Assembly (NCBI GenBank): GCA_050084515.1
Contig: CM114274.1
Location: 20,336,001-20,400,000 of the forward strand
DNA length: 64,000 bases
Direction of reading: 5' to 3'
DNA from: Blasia pusilla
Taxonomy: Eukaryota > Marchantiophyta > Marchantiopsida > Blasiales
Both the position numbers and the translations under genes were made by a program. Positions within the stretch are counted from its first letter, which is position 1. The number at the start of each line of letters is the position of its first letter. The notes below the pieces were generated by a model. That model saw nothing but the letters and a program-made list of their open reading frames with translations. It had not been told where the DNA came from and ran no database searches. This document shows, piece by piece, positions 11,040 through 23,500 of the stretch.

Positions 11040-11565
11040 AATGAGTTCAAAAGAAATTCAACCCGTCGGGCTCCGAGGGATTGCATCTGTGCATGCAACC
11101 CGTCGGATCCCAACAGCTTGTGTCTGCGGTGTTGCAATCCGTCTGAAAGCGACGGGTTGCAAATTCACCAACAAGTCTCCATTGATGCAACCCGTCGGAA
11201 CCCGATGGGTTGCAAGTAGCACTGCTTTTCCTCATGTTTCTGGATTGATGCAACCCGTCTAAAAGTGATGGGTTGCTCTTATATTAGGAACTTCTCAAAT
11301 CTAAACAATTGTATTCAATTGTAAGCCAACCATTGCACTCAAAACGGTGGAGGTTCTGTCCACCAAGATGAGCAACCTGTTGGCTTCCGACAGGTTGCTC
11401 ATGGCCAAAAAGGGGTGTTAGAGCTACAAGACAACCCGTCGAACTCCGACAGGTTGTTGTTTTGTCAGGCCTATAGGCCAAGTTTGGACGAGTTGGTAAT
11501 TAGTATGGACTAGTATGACGGGTTGAAAAGCAACCCGTTGGATCCTGACAGTTTGCACATTGTGT
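11040..11565 (+). repeat. P1 intron palindrome array
   Basis: Palindrome units lie at about 11059-11085, 11096-11122, 11133-11160, 11187-11213, 11250-11275, 11371-11397, 11432-11457 and 11528-11555, with spacers of 10-90 bp. Several have GGCTCC, GGATCC or GGAACC centres rather than GANTC. Otherwise there is AT-rich sequence without features. The intron probably ends at TTTATAG before ATGGACC (about 11642). Confidence 0.65.
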
Positions 11566-11642
11566 CAATTTATGGAGAGTAGACCAGCGGTCTACTAGCT
11601 TTTTCTTTTTGCTGACATTATTTTTTACCTGCTTGTTTATAG

Positions 11643-12275
11643 ATGGACCACTCATTTGTCTACTGCTTTGTAAGGCCCGAGCATAACTTCGAGGTGTTCC
11701 CGATCCTGGATCTAGTGGGTCCATGCTCCGATAGTGACATCTGATGCTCCGATAGTGACATGGATCCGATGCTCCAGATCCCGGATCTAGTGGATCCATG
11801 CATGATGGATAGTGACACCATCGTCACTTCCTACTATTCCGAAAATTGGGAGGGCAAAGCCGAGAGTAATTCTGGAAGAGCTATCGGAAAATGACAAGTG
11901 AGTTCAAAGATTTATTGGACCCAGCTTGACTGAAGCATTTTGGAGTAGGGATTTAGTGTTTCCCAAGGACGGAGCACATATTGATACTGGATGGGTGTCA
12001 CCTTGTAGAGCATACAAGATTTATTGTCGAGAAAGGCGTTGGGACTCAAATCATGTTATATGGGACCGTTATGGTGTACCTAAGGGGGGCCAAGGCTCTC
12101 AAATTCCCCAACATTTTTTATCCCTGTCTACAATCGGCCAGAGGAGCCACTTGTATCCCAAGACATTCCTTTTGTACGGGAACCTAGGAGAGTTAAGAGT
12201 AAATTTGTAGATGACGAGGCTGAAGAAATCATAGACTGTATCAAATGTACACTTCCTAGCTTCCCTTGGATGTAA
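11643..12275 (+). pseudogene. P1 downstream exons, methyltransferase motif I region deleted
   Basis: 11643-11730 matches the start of the motif X/I exon of P3 (FVYCFVRP, HNFEVF, ILDL), but the SAM-binding part is missing. In its place is a shuffled GATCC-rich repeat (11700-11800). 11826-11895 keeps the end of that exon, whose TGA overlaps a GA|GTGAGT donor. From about 11930 a last-exon-like frame leads to RRVKSKFVDDEAEEIID and stops near 12275; counterparts are at 40310-40600. This copy cannot be catalytic. Confidence 0.5.
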
Positions 12276-13635
12276 TAAAGGACACAAAGATTCTGAACCA
12301 TGATGGTTTTTGTAAACTTTTGCTGAATTGTTTTTTGTTCTTGTCGATTGTGTTGGTCTATCTACTCAAGGTTGTTTATTTTGCAACCCGTCAGATTCCG
12401 ACGTTGTTGCAACCCAAGTTGATAAGTTTCAACCCGTTGAATTTCGACGGGTTGCAACTTGTCACAATATTTTAAACCCCTTGGAGGCAACTTGTCGGAT
12501 TCCGACAGGTTGGTTGCTTGAGTGATCCCACTCTTTTCTTGCTAGTCCAACTTTTCAGGCATTTTGGCAGGCTTCTTCACTTTTGCCTTGTTCCCCCATT
12601 ATCATCACATCATTCTTCTCTAACAAGGTATTTCAGAGACGTGTTGGATTCCTACTACCTATCGGATTCTCATGTCAGATGCCCAACCAATCAGATTCTC
12701 ATGGGTTGCAGGGTGGAATGGAATCACTTCTCAAGATCCTTCTTTTATTGTGGTGTGCTTTCTTGCAAGGGGTGCAACCCATCGGATTCCGACGGGTTGC
12801 AAGAGTTGCAACCCGTCGGATTCCGACAGGTTGGAAGGGGTGCAACGTGTCGGATTCCGACATTTAGGGTCTGAATGAAGGGACATGGGTGCATCAGTTC
12901 CTCTTTACTCATGATAGCTATCAACCTTTTGGTTCAATTTTCCTCTCAGTCTCATCACATTTTCTTCTTGATGCATACATTTCTCAATGGCTGAGAGAAT
13001 GGTGAAACCAAGTTGTCATTCATACTTTATGCATCCATTCATGAGCCAACATCATCCAATGCTATCATGAAAGTCTTTGGATACCATCAGTGATGAGTGA
13101 TTTATTCAATTGTGGAAACCCCCCTCATGGATGAGTATTGATCGGATGGGATATTTAATGCCAGAAGAGTCAACAATCCATAATATCAACCACATCTTCT
13201 GAGTAGTTAAACCTTGAAGGGCACAGGAGTCTATTGAGACCATAGTTAGAGTCTTTTTTTGAACCTTTCATTGAGAGGAAATTGCTACTTTGGTTCAAAT
13301 TATTGGCCGATGGTCCTCCGACATTAATACCCCTCATCCCGGCTTACTGTAGAGCTGGCTTAGACAGGCAATGAGAAGAAAATTGGGCTTGGATGGAGAG
13401 TGATGGAAGGATGTTTGTAGAAGAAGGAAAAAGAAGGTTACTTTAGGCCCGAATGTGGTCCACTTGCTACTCTCTTCTAAAGATTTCATGAATTTGAAAG
13501 CAAACAAAAATTTCAAAAATGTCAAAAAGTTTTGAAGAGAGGAGGCGGATTCTGCCCTTTTTTTTAAGAGAGACTCTCTTCTCTTCCTCTCTTCCTCTCC
13601 TCTCTTCCTCTCTCCTGCCAGAATACTAGCCCCCC
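12276..13635 (+). repeat. 3' part of the P1 unit: palindromes, conserved blocks and CT-rich end
   Basis: Palindromes occur at about 12382-12460, 12486-12512 and 12773-12868. A block at 12555-12750 aligns with 39840-40030 (DSYY followed by a Trp-rich stretch), so it may be an exon. A block at 13385-13535 aligns with 39421-39600. 12880-13380 shows nothing I recognise. The unit ends with CT-rich sequence and CTGCCAGAATACTAGCCCCCC at 13635, the same end as at 6931 and (inverted) 39333. Confidence 0.5.
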
Positions 13636-13639
13636 ACTG

Positions 13640-15557
13640 AAGTGTGTCCTCCCTTCTCGCAATTACCACACAGGGGATTCAGCCCTACCGGTCTCTTTGG
13701 ATTTGGACAATTGTTTGCCCAGTGATCGGCTTCCCCACAATTATAACAACATTTTCTCTTGATTGCTTAGGTTCCCATTATCTGATATAGAGGCCTATGC
13801 TCTCCATACTTGGGCGGTACGTATCTGGGAATCTAGCCGCGAGTTGTACTAGCCCCGAGAACAGCCTGAACCGCGTAGCATCTCTCCCACTCATCTAGCT
13901 CATACCATTCCTCCTCCCTTGAGGGTTCTTCTTGCATCCAATATAAATCTCGTTGAAGCGGGCACTCCGGTAGTGTATGCCCCTGAGTCCCACAAGTACT
14001 GCACCATATGTTAGGCCGCATAAGACCTTGCCTTCTTCTGGGATCTTTCTAGGCCGCCGGGTGTACCTTTAGTTTTACCATTTTCTTTTTCAACTCACCG
14101 ATGGCGGACTTCTCCCCATCCTTTTTAGTCTTACGGGTGGGACTCATAGACTTGCAACTATCTGTCTTTGCCCTCTGGTCCTTACGCCCTTTTCCAAAGG
14201 ATGAAGACCATTTTGGGCGTCTTGCTTTCTTCTTCTTCTTGCCCTTGGAGTCTTCCTCAGACTCTGAGTCTTTGCTTCTAGTGCTGCCCAATGAGGTATC
14301 CAAAGAGTCTGAAGAAGACGAAGATTCTTCTCAAGAAGATCTCATCCACTTCCTATGATGTCTCTTCTTCCGCGTCCTCTTGGACTTTTTCGAGGCCTCG
14401 TAAGCTTCTACAGAGGCGATTACAACCGCTAATGAGCATGGTTGCACATAAACGGACAAGTCCTTCCTTAAGACGGACATGAATGGACAAGTCTGGACAT
14501 GTTCACGGACATAGGTTCCAAGAGGTGGGATCCATAATTTTAGTCCATGATGGAAGGCAAGGCAAGGACGAGAGGAGCAATGAGGGAGGAGGGAATGGAG
14601 GTGACGGAGGAAGAAATGGGGGAGTATGGAACACGAAGGCAAGTAAGGGGAATGAGAAAGAATGGAAAGGTGGGGCCCCTACAGATAAGTCCTTCCATTC
14701 AACGGACATGGACTTTGTCCACATGCAACCCTGCTTATGAGTCACGCTGCCCTCTGCGACAGTAACGATCCATCTCCTTTGATAAACCCGACACATACCA
14801 ATCCACCAGCTATGGCACAGAGGTGTGCTCCAACTTGCCGACCAAGCTGCAAAATCTTTGAGTGTACTCTCTCAAAGTCTCTTTCTTCCTCCTCTTGAGA
14901 TCACAAAGCTTTGTCAGTATGCGATCATCAAATTTGAGGTCTCGAAACTCATGCAAGAACGCCTAAAGCAGAGCTTTTCAAGTTTCCAGGTGTTCTGCGT
15001 CTATCCCCTCATACCACTAATTGGCACGCTTCTTTAAGAGTCCAGGAAAGACTCTAAGCAGATTTTCCTCCAATTCTTCACCATTTGCTTTTGCTACATG
15101 AGTAAACTCTAGAATAAAGTCATCCGCATCATCTTGCTTGCTTCCAGCAAAGGTGGGGTACCTCAACAACAATTTGTGTGGTTTTGCCATCAATGCTTCG
15201 CTGTCTTCGCTACTAAGAGGACTTCCGCCACCTGAAGGGGAAGGCAAGTCCCCTGTGGTATTGTTATCCTTCTTTCTATCCGAGTTGTTGTGGTCAAACT
15301 ACTCCCATTCCTCTTTGGGTTTGTCTTCGGTGGTGAGTCAGGAGGCCTAGGCCACTTCCTCCTTTCTCGTCTTCGCCCAGGAGGCTTTGAACAAAGAGGG
15401 GAACGGTTCTTTGCAGGTGTCCTTGGCGGTCTCCAAGCACGTCGCTCTTCTCTTTCTCTTCTTTGTCGCTTGGCTCTTTGCTCGCGCGTCTCAACCCTTC
15501 TTTCGTGCTCCATCCAAGCCTTCCAAAGATCTTTTTGCCAAGTGCCTCACCCAACAC
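13640..15557 (-). pseudogene. Gag of an Athila/Tat-like gypsy element
   Basis: The minus-strand pieces run from an Arg/Glu-rich N-terminus (15557-15250) through LLRYPTFAGSKQDDADDF (15170-15120), the usual start of a plant gypsy capsid domain, into LLRVFPGLLKKRA and then KRRKKETL. A Lys-rich segment (14303-14049) and a zinc knuckle CSTCGTQGHTLPEC (about 13960-14000) close the protein. Zinc knuckles bind the element's RNA during packaging. Frames change at several points. The element is cut at 13636. Its LTR and primer-binding site lie immediately upstream, so the order is normal. Confidence 0.65.
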
Positions 15558-15740
15558 GCAAGACTCTACTCCATGGATATGAAGACTCGATCTTTGGAAG
15601 GCTAATTATTTCCATAGGACCCTCTGCGCGGGATGATCCTCCGCTAGCAGTACCCGTCCTACACCAAGTGGGGGTCCAACAACTTGTTCTACTCCCATAC
15701 CCCACTCTCACGCTACTTCTCGTTGCTTGGGAGATCTTGT

Positions 15741-15760
15741 GATCCCCGGCAGCGGCGCCA
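15741..15760 (-). other. Primer-binding site of the Athila/Tat-like element
   Basis: On the minus strand this reads TGGCGCCGCTGCCGGGGATC, almost the classical Athila/Tat primer-binding site (TGGCGCCGTTGCCGGGGA). It lies 25 bp downstream of the LTR end at 15786, where minus-strand DNA synthesis would start from a host tRNA. Confidence 0.75.
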
Positions 15761-15785
15761 CAAATTTCTTTTACCTACTTCCTTA

Positions 15786-17339
15786 TGTAATGTACAACTC
15801 AAGGAAAAAGGTACTTCTTTAGATAGCAAAGTAATAAGTTTGTTCCCAAGAGACCACTATTTCCTGAGTAAAGAAAGGTTTTATAAGAAATAACAAGAAT
15901 AACTCCTTCTTCACTAACTTTACTCACTAACTACAACTACACTGTCTTTACAAGTACAAAAGAATATAAGGATTTTCTTCCATCTTGGAAAAGACTCTTC
16001 TCAAGTGCAGACAAATACTCTTGCAATTCTTGAATAACAAAGCTCCAACGAAGACCTCAAGAATGGCGGCTCATCCTAGTTTCAGAATTGAATCTGTCAT
16101 GGCAGGTTACTCACTGTGTAACAGCTTTCCTACACTCTTCTTGATTATCTTCTGGAATTCCAAAACTACAAGATTCAACTCTCATCTCTACTGCAAACCA
16201 ATAGGATCCACATTGAATTCCGCACATAAAAAATCATGAGAGAAGACTATTCCTCTGCATCCAAGAGTGAAAAGAACTAGAAAGTATTACAAGCGTCAGA
16301 AAGTAAAAGACTCTTCAACTTGGATCATCCCCCAACAACCTATCCACACAAAATCTGCATAGGTACTGGGAAATTCCGCACGCAAGGGAATGATCCCTCT
16401 TCATCCGATCAATCACAAGTATTTGGAAAATTCAAGAAACTAGGGAATGACCCTGTGCTTCTTTGCTCTATTCCTTAAATAGTCTTATACAATTTGTGAT
16501 TGGTCTTCCTATTATACTCTAGATTTCTAACTGCTTATCCTAACCTTCTCCATTCAAATTCCCAACTCTCCATCTTCCTAAGACGGTTGGTTGCCTTGGC
16601 GATTCAGTTTAGCTCCCTTTTAAATTTCTGCGTTGCTCCATTTCTGGCTTCCGAAACTGCCGCAACGGAAGAGTGCGAAGTCTTCACAGTCTTCGCACTC
16701 TTCGCAGTCCTATCTTTGCGATCCTATTTTCGCGAAGACTCTCATCCTAATGCTGCTGCGAAGAGTCCTCCTTCGACTTTCTTTCTTTTTGCTTTCTTCC
16801 AAAACATTCTTTCTCTTTCTATTCCTATCCTTCATACACATTTCCGCTTCTTGAAGACTCTTTGACTTCTTTTGCTCCTTCCTCTTCCTTCTTAGAGTTC
16901 TTAGTCTTTGCTTTTGGGTCTTCATTCTTTGCTCTTTGTTCTTTGTACCCGATCTTTGCACAAAGACTACCTTGAGTCTTTTCTTGTAAAGAAGCTTTTT
17001 CTCAGTCTTCGTTGGCAGTCTTTTACAGTGTTCTTAGTGTGGTCTTCTTTACGAAGCACTCGCGCTTCCTCTTCTAACTTCTTTTCCTATCTTTTCCTAT
17101 TTTTACTATTTTTACATAATTCTCACTCTTCCAAAATAGTCCTTAATCTTCTAACATCTCCTGTCCTTTCATCAAAGTTCTATCAGTTAAGGTTTTCACA
17201 TAATTTCAGTAAATACACTTCTTTACTTCCGGTATTGAGTCTTTAGTCTTCACTCAAGGAAGACTTTGGTACAAAAAATTTCTCTTTCTGTCAAAATTTC
17301 ATAAAAATGGGCACTACATCTATTCTAAAAGACGTGACA
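15786..17339 (-). mobile_element. 5' LTR of the Athila/Tat-like element (about 1.55 kb)
   Basis: On the minus strand it starts TGTCACGTC at 17339 and ends CATTACA at 15786, giving TG...CA ends; the primer-binding site follows. The interior (15985-16240) resembles the 55084-56287 LTR in gene-like blocks such as AGACCTCAA...AAAGCT. The 16660-17060 part is rich in CTTCGC/GAAGAC words, as in the other LTR. Its outer end abuts gypsy-B LTR sequence at 17340. No second LTR is in the window. Confidence 0.55.
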
Positions 17340-17964
17340 GTTGTCGTGCGTATACACATTGCATCGCGTACATATCCAGATGTTTCTCGTGCGAATCCAC
17401 ATCGTCATACAACATACATTGCTGACATACCATACTCACATACATACATAACATAGATGAGAGCATCCACAAACACAAGTGTACCACAACTAAAGTCCGT
17501 GAAAGACCTACTGTCATAAAACACGAATAGAATCACATACAATCGAGCCAAACCCACTCCATGATGAGAGAATCCAGGTCGAAGCTTGCGGGAACCACCA
17601 TAGCCAAGAGCTCTACTCACTACCAAGGCTAACTCCCAACGCAATAGGCTCAACTCAAAGAACTAACTGTTCTTTGAGTGCACTCCACACTATATCCTCC
17701 AACCTAAGAGCGGGCCCTACTGGAAAAGTCACCCTCAACTGAGTAACCCCCAACCCTATTTATGAGACCGCATCTCTACCTAAACACTACGGCCCTACAT
17801 AAGGTTTGGCCTCTACTAGCACACTATATTCTACGACATTATCCGTATGGTCATGACTGCTGTCGTGCGAATCCACATCGTCATACAACATACATCGTTG
17901 ACATACCATACTCACATACATACATAACATAGACGAGAGCATCCACAAACACAAGTGTACCACA
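17340..17964 (-). mobile_element. 3' LTR of gypsy copy B, with an internal direct repeat
   Basis: A purine tract precedes TGTGGTACACTTG (start at 17964), which marks the LTR start. From 17488 the same start is repeated: 17341-17488 and 17849-17964 are direct repeats of roughly 110 bp. So this is either one LTR with an internal duplication or one complete LTR (17489-17964) followed by a truncated second. Sequence at 51779-52140 (+) and 54232-54512 (-) belongs to the same LTR family. Confidence 0.6.
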
Positions 17965-17967
17965 AAT

Positions 17968-17977
17968 CGCCCCCCTA
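17968..17977 (-). other. Polypurine tract of gypsy copy B
   Basis: On the minus strand it reads TTAGGGGGGC, three bases before the LTR start. This is where plus-strand DNA synthesis is primed in LTR retrotransposons. Confidence 0.55.
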
Positions 17978-18121
17978 ACTAGCGATTAGGTCCCTCTAAC
18001 TCCCAGGTAGCCCTATATATCTACTACATGCTATACACCTTCGTGGGTGCACAAATTAGAAGGCCAGGTGCTAGGTTGCCCCATCGTTAGTCGCACATAT
18101 GTAATCCATATCATGCAAAGA

Positions 18122-19528
18122 TCAAGTACATCGAGGACAAACCCACCTTCCAGTAGGAACAACATCCATACGTGGAGTCAAACACATCATGTGCCAACCC
18201 CTAGAACACCGATCACACACCAACATACGGGCTGCGTTACCAGCCGACCCACACAACATGCACCTCAAGCTAGCACGTATCATGGCTAAGCTTGGGTCAA
18301 CAGTACCATCCACATTTGGAAGATGACCTAGCGCACAATTACGCACATGGTCCTTCCAAACAACTCCATCATGACCCTCCAACATGAGAACTCCAGAAGC
18401 TGCCACCTCGCGCACTCGTAAAATAGTGCGGCTTGCCGTCATATCCAACGTTGTCGGTGCAATCTTCTGCAAATAGACATAGTCCCCCACATGGAACCTA
18501 TGAATCAATGGTCGATAACCTCCACCCCAAATGGTTGCATACTGCAATGTATCCGTGTGTTGAGCAATGGCAAGATTCTCAAAGGCTGTTGGCATAACTC
18601 TCCGAAAGAGCTCTGCCCGCTGAGAACACACTCTCATCCACATCTGTGGGTCATCAAGATTCACCAACTCACTAGACTCCCAACGAATTGCTGGTGGCAA
18701 GTATGGATCTTGGCCATATAAGAGAAAATAAGGTGAGAAGGAAGCCAAGGATGCTTGGCAACTAAACCTATAGCCCATGGCTAACCTTGGCAACTGATTA
18801 TCCCAGTCTCCAAGATGCCCCTTCTGTAGGCCATACTTGCGTAATGCCCTCTTCACCGTCTGAACCACACGCTCAGCCAAACCATCCTCCTCTGGATGAT
18901 CTCGAGGACGTGGTCCGATGATAAATCAACGCCTTGTCACACAAGACCCGAAACTCACCATGAAACTCTATACCCTGGTTGGTCAGCACTTCAGCTGGTG
19001 CACCAAAATGACTAAGCACTCTATCAAGAAACACATACGCTCTTCCCTCAATTGCCTTGTCAGGTAATGCCACCAACTCAATCCACTTGGAGAAGTGCTC
19101 CACCATCACCAACACATATTGATGATGTCGTACAGTCAATAGTAACAGTCCCGCAAAGTCCACAGTCCAACGGTAACCCAACCCCATAATAGGAAAGGGG
19201 TGTAACTATGATGTAGGGGCATTGAATAATGCCCTCACCCGGTCACAAATCATACAACGTGACACCAACTGCTTCACCTGAGTATGCATGCCACGCCACC
19301 GATACTGACCAAGGAGTAAGCTATACGTATGCTTTATCCCAAAATATCCCAAATCCTCATGGGCATGTCGCACAATGCGCTCTCTTTGAGCCAAATGCGG
19401 CACTACTCATACTCTACCATCCTCCCACATACAGAGAATATGTGTTCCCTCCAATCGATACCTCTTAGCACGTTGAAGAACACGGTCTCGCTCCTTAGCA
19501 CTCACTATGCCTGGCACCCTACTGGTCC
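18122..19528 (-). pseudogene. Integrase of gypsy copy B with a C-terminal PHD finger
   Basis: The integrase joins element DNA to the genome. 19403-19206 has the zinc-binding HHCC domain (RHAHEDLGYFG ... CMICD). 19187-18880 holds the catalytic core: WTVDFAG (first Asp), then TNQGIEF, where the usual second Asp (TDQG) is Asn. The third acidic residue is in AERVVQTVKRALRK at 18880. A one-base insertion near 18900 shifts the frame between these parts, and a TGA lies just before 19403. After FHVGDYVYLQ, the C-terminus is not a chromodomain but a full C4HC3 PHD finger (about 18262-18125: CMLC, CDRC, WHMMC, WVCPRC), ending at the stop. The CACTA element splits this pol at 19528. Confidence 0.85.
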
Positions 19529-19560
19529 CACTAGAAGAAATCCCTGGTTTTATGACTAGG
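19529..19560 (+). repeat. CACTA left terminal inverted repeat
   Basis: It starts CACTAGAAGAAATCCCTGG and continues to ATGACTAGG. It pairs with the inverted sequence at 34087-34118. Confidence 0.9.
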
Positions 19561-20566
19561 TTATATGACTCATATGAGTCATATTTTACATACCACGACT
19601 AACAATGACTAACGACTACTTTAGACACAAAAGCCAAGTCATATTTGTTTGGCGACTAGGCTAACTAGGATGGTCAGCTTAGGTGGAGGTTGGTATATGA
19701 CTAGAGGGTGTAGTCATGAGGCCATGACTAACACATCACTCAGATGACGTGGAATAATGACACATCATCAATGACATGGACTATTTAGTGTGATGTGTCA
19801 CTGATGACATGGACTATTGTTGTGACATGTCACTGATGATGTGGACTTGAGTACGACTCGTCTAGTCATATGTGTATATTTTTCTAGTTACCACCAACGA
19901 CTCCTTTAGTCATGGTTGGTGTGCAAAAGTTCAGAATATCCTATCAAAATGCACCAAGTATACTCCATTGAGTTATAGTTGGCAACTCATGTAGTCATTT
20001 TATTTTATTGAAATGTTGGTATGGACTCATGTAGTCATGTACTATGACTAGAAGAGTAGAGTTACATGACTACTATAAAAGAGGACACAACTAGTTTAGT
20101 CGTGAAGATATGACTATATGAGTAGCGGAAATTATATAGTCATTGCAACAGAACTGCATGAGTCATACAATTATGACTAGAGAGAACTTGAAGCTTACTA
20201 CTTTAGTTTTTGAAGAGTACTGTGCAAGTTATATTGATATGACTAGTGGGAATATAAATTTTGGATATTTTGGAATGTTTATTATGCCTTTTGAACGGTG
20301 CAAGAATGAATGGATCTGAATTATTGAAATCCTCTTTTGAAAACAGATTTTGAGGGATGGAATGTCACTTAAGAGTAGCTTCCATACACCAAATTACAAA
20401 ATTAATCATTATTACATGGGGTTATCATTCAAAAATAGATGAAAAAACAAATATCAAATATAATAGGGTTTATGATCTCATCTTGAAAGAGCAAGAGAGA
20501 TTATGTCATCCATGAAAACAAAGTTATTGCACCTTAGATAGTTGGGTGCCAAAAGAAAAAACTATT
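19561..20566. repeat. Subterminal repeats of the CACTA 3' region
   Basis: There are many short direct and inverted copies of TGACTA, TAGTCAT and GACTCAT, plus three near-repeats of a TGACACATCA..TGATGTG block around 19750-19850. No ORF is convincing. Subterminal repeats in CACTA elements bind TNPA and bring the ends together. Confidence 0.6.
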
Positions 20567-23500
20567 CTATTGAATCACCTTTCTCATATGCATCTCTGGC
20601 CAGAGCATGCTTGAACCAAGAGCATCACCAAATGTTTCTTGTGCAGGTTCGTCTATCAAATTCGGCATCCACAAAGCATGTTCTGGTTCGAACACCTCGT
20701 TTAGATCAACCCTCACCACGCCTAATGGGATGTCTTTGGCATGGAACTTGTCTCTCCCACCAAAACCTGATATAACTCCTGACCCAAGCACCATCCTACT
20801 CAACTTTGGCTTGGTGAGTAATACGTGATCACCAATTCGTAGCTAAAAAAATACACAGGCATTTAGTTAGTATCAATTCAAATTCTTTCCACATGCATTT
20901 GCACCATTAATCTGAAAATAAAAAACTACTATGATATACATGTTTGAAAGACCATCCCCATTTCGGAAGATGACGTGAAAAGTTCACAAGTCCTAGACGA
21001 CCATTTGATTTGGCCCACAACAAGAATTATGTGTCGTCATATAAACCTTGAATAGAAGAGGCCATTATAGATGAGATAAATTACCTTAGTTATTTTCTTA
21101 GACGGGCCTGATCTGATTTCACTTTCTGCTCATTCAAACCATCAGTTGTAGCCTAGACTTGTCTTTTTGGTGATGATGATTTGGCTTGGCTATCCATACT
21201 CACGTTTTCTACACATTATGCACGACAAAGTCCATTGAAGGTTGTAAGAAAAAATGATTTTTGTTTCGTGGATAGTTTGAAAACTATGCCACAGATAAAT
21301 TCATTATGCCAAGGATGACATACTTACGAGTGATTTGAGTATCACCATCTGCACTTTCTGTGGAACTTCTCCTTTTGTTGCTCCGTTCTGGCACTTCAAG
21401 AAACAACCCAAGTATTGAGAAATGAATTGTAAAACCAGATTCTTCACTTCAACAAGTAATTATATTATAAGACCCTACATGTAGTGAAGCTAAACTCTCT
21501 ACTTACCACCAGATTGTGTAGTTGCCATTGCCTCTTTTTGTGTGGAGATCTTCCTCTTCCCTAATTGTCCATTTGTCAGACGTTGATATAGGTTCAAAGG
21601 ATCTGTAAGTTACTCAAAACAAAGAAAGTCAATTGTGAAATGCTCATCTTTGGAAAGGACAAGTAGTTATAACCATTGAAAACCAAGGGCGGAAGAATGA
21701 GAATGGGCTACGATGTGAGCTTCTCATCTGTTGTTGCATATGGTTGAGAATTGGATGGCGGGAACTAGAAATCTGGTGTGGTGTTGAAGACACATCCTTT
21801 GAAGTAAGTTTGGACACCATTTCCATGAGTACACTTAATGCCTTGTTCTCGCTGCGTTCCATCTGCAACTTCACATCATCCAAATCATGCTCCACTTCTT
21901 TTCCACTTCTTCCAATTGAATAGTGACTCTAGATTCCACACTGCATATATAATCCAACGATCAATTAGGTACCAAAAAAATATGGTTTTGCAATTACACA
22001 CTTAGATACAATCATGATACTAACACCATAATTCAACATGATTAATGATATGATATTAACTCCATGACCCAATCAGATGAAGGTCATAATACTAGCCATG
22101 TCAAGCCAACGGGTAAGAAAAGAGTCAAGCATTTACATTTACCGATGAACTCAATTGTGTGAAACCTGGTTGCTTAGGCAACTCGCTTCTCTCCGTATAT
22201 TCTAGCCTCGTGCCCAAGGACTCCTTTGAGGTACGTTGTTGCACCTGCACATGCTCCTTAAATACATAAATTATGAAATTCATGCATGTGAAAGGATTCA
22301 ATGCAAATATGGAAATAAAGCAATAATAGAAGTTTTCTACCATTATATAACTTTAGCAAGAAAACTAGGGAATGCCAAGATGACTTACATCAAATCCATC
22401 TAAACCTGCACGGTCGGAGAAATTTAAAGTCTGGACCTTGGCCCTTGCTCGAGCCATCTTTTCTGCCTTCATTTTGCCCTCCTCGGAGAGCCAATAATCT
22501 ACTAATCGATTCCATGACTCCTCATTGGTATCAGGGTGACATGGGACTGCTCGATGAGCTCCATGTAATGTCCAATAGTTCTTGACATTGGATCGCTCAG
22601 TTTTCAATAGTTGTGCTATTTTTTTCTTCATGAAATCAAGCGAAAGAGATGATGCACCCACATATGTGTATGCCTCAAGGATGTGATTACAACGTTGACC
22701 ATCTTGATAGAATTTGTTTACCAATCTCAATGCATGATAAGTCCAAGTACCTCATCACCCATACCTTCAATTCATTTAGCCAAGGCTCATAACCAGGAAC
22801 TCTAGGCGATGGAATACCATTTGGCATGAGCTCACATCTAGGTTTTAAATTTTGCTCCTTCCTAATGGAGACATCACGAGTCCACAAATCACGCTTTGTG
22901 CGACTCTGCCGCTCTCCTACAAATATACCACCATCCCAATTCTCAGATGTAAAAAATGTAGGGCCGATGATTATAAACTCACCAAATCATAATTATGTTG
23001 AACTATATTAACTATAAGACCAACTTATACTAGTGTGATTTCACACCTTTCATAATACAACAACCTATTTTAGTATAAATTTGCAAACTCGGAACCAAGT
23101 GAGAAGTCACCTTTAGATGCACCTGCTTGCGGGGTCAAATTTTGTGATGGGCTTGGTGTTGTGCAAGATTGAGACCTACTACGGTATAATTCATCATCCG
23201 TATTCCCGTTGGCCAATGGAGGTGCCAACAGTGTTGAGGGCAGCGGTTGGGATGGCCCATGTCCCTTGTGTCCACAAAAGAAATACAATTAGCCAGTTAG
23301 ACTTCCAATTAATTGAATTCCCGTGTGCAAAACAAGAAAGAACATAATAGTAAGCCTACTTACCCATGGGGGTGGGATGTTCATGGATGATTGAGCTCCA
23401 TTGGTCCATGGTGGCTGAAATTGACTTCCATAACCCATCGGTGATTGCATCATCATTGGTACCCACCACGGCATCTGGCTCTATGCCCATGGGGGTGGAT

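Noticed and set aside
16500-17246. Hydrophobic plus-strand ORFs rich in Phe, Leu and Ser
   Set aside because: They are antisense to the purine-rich Athila/Tat LTR; hydrophobicity follows from CTT/TTC-rich DNA.
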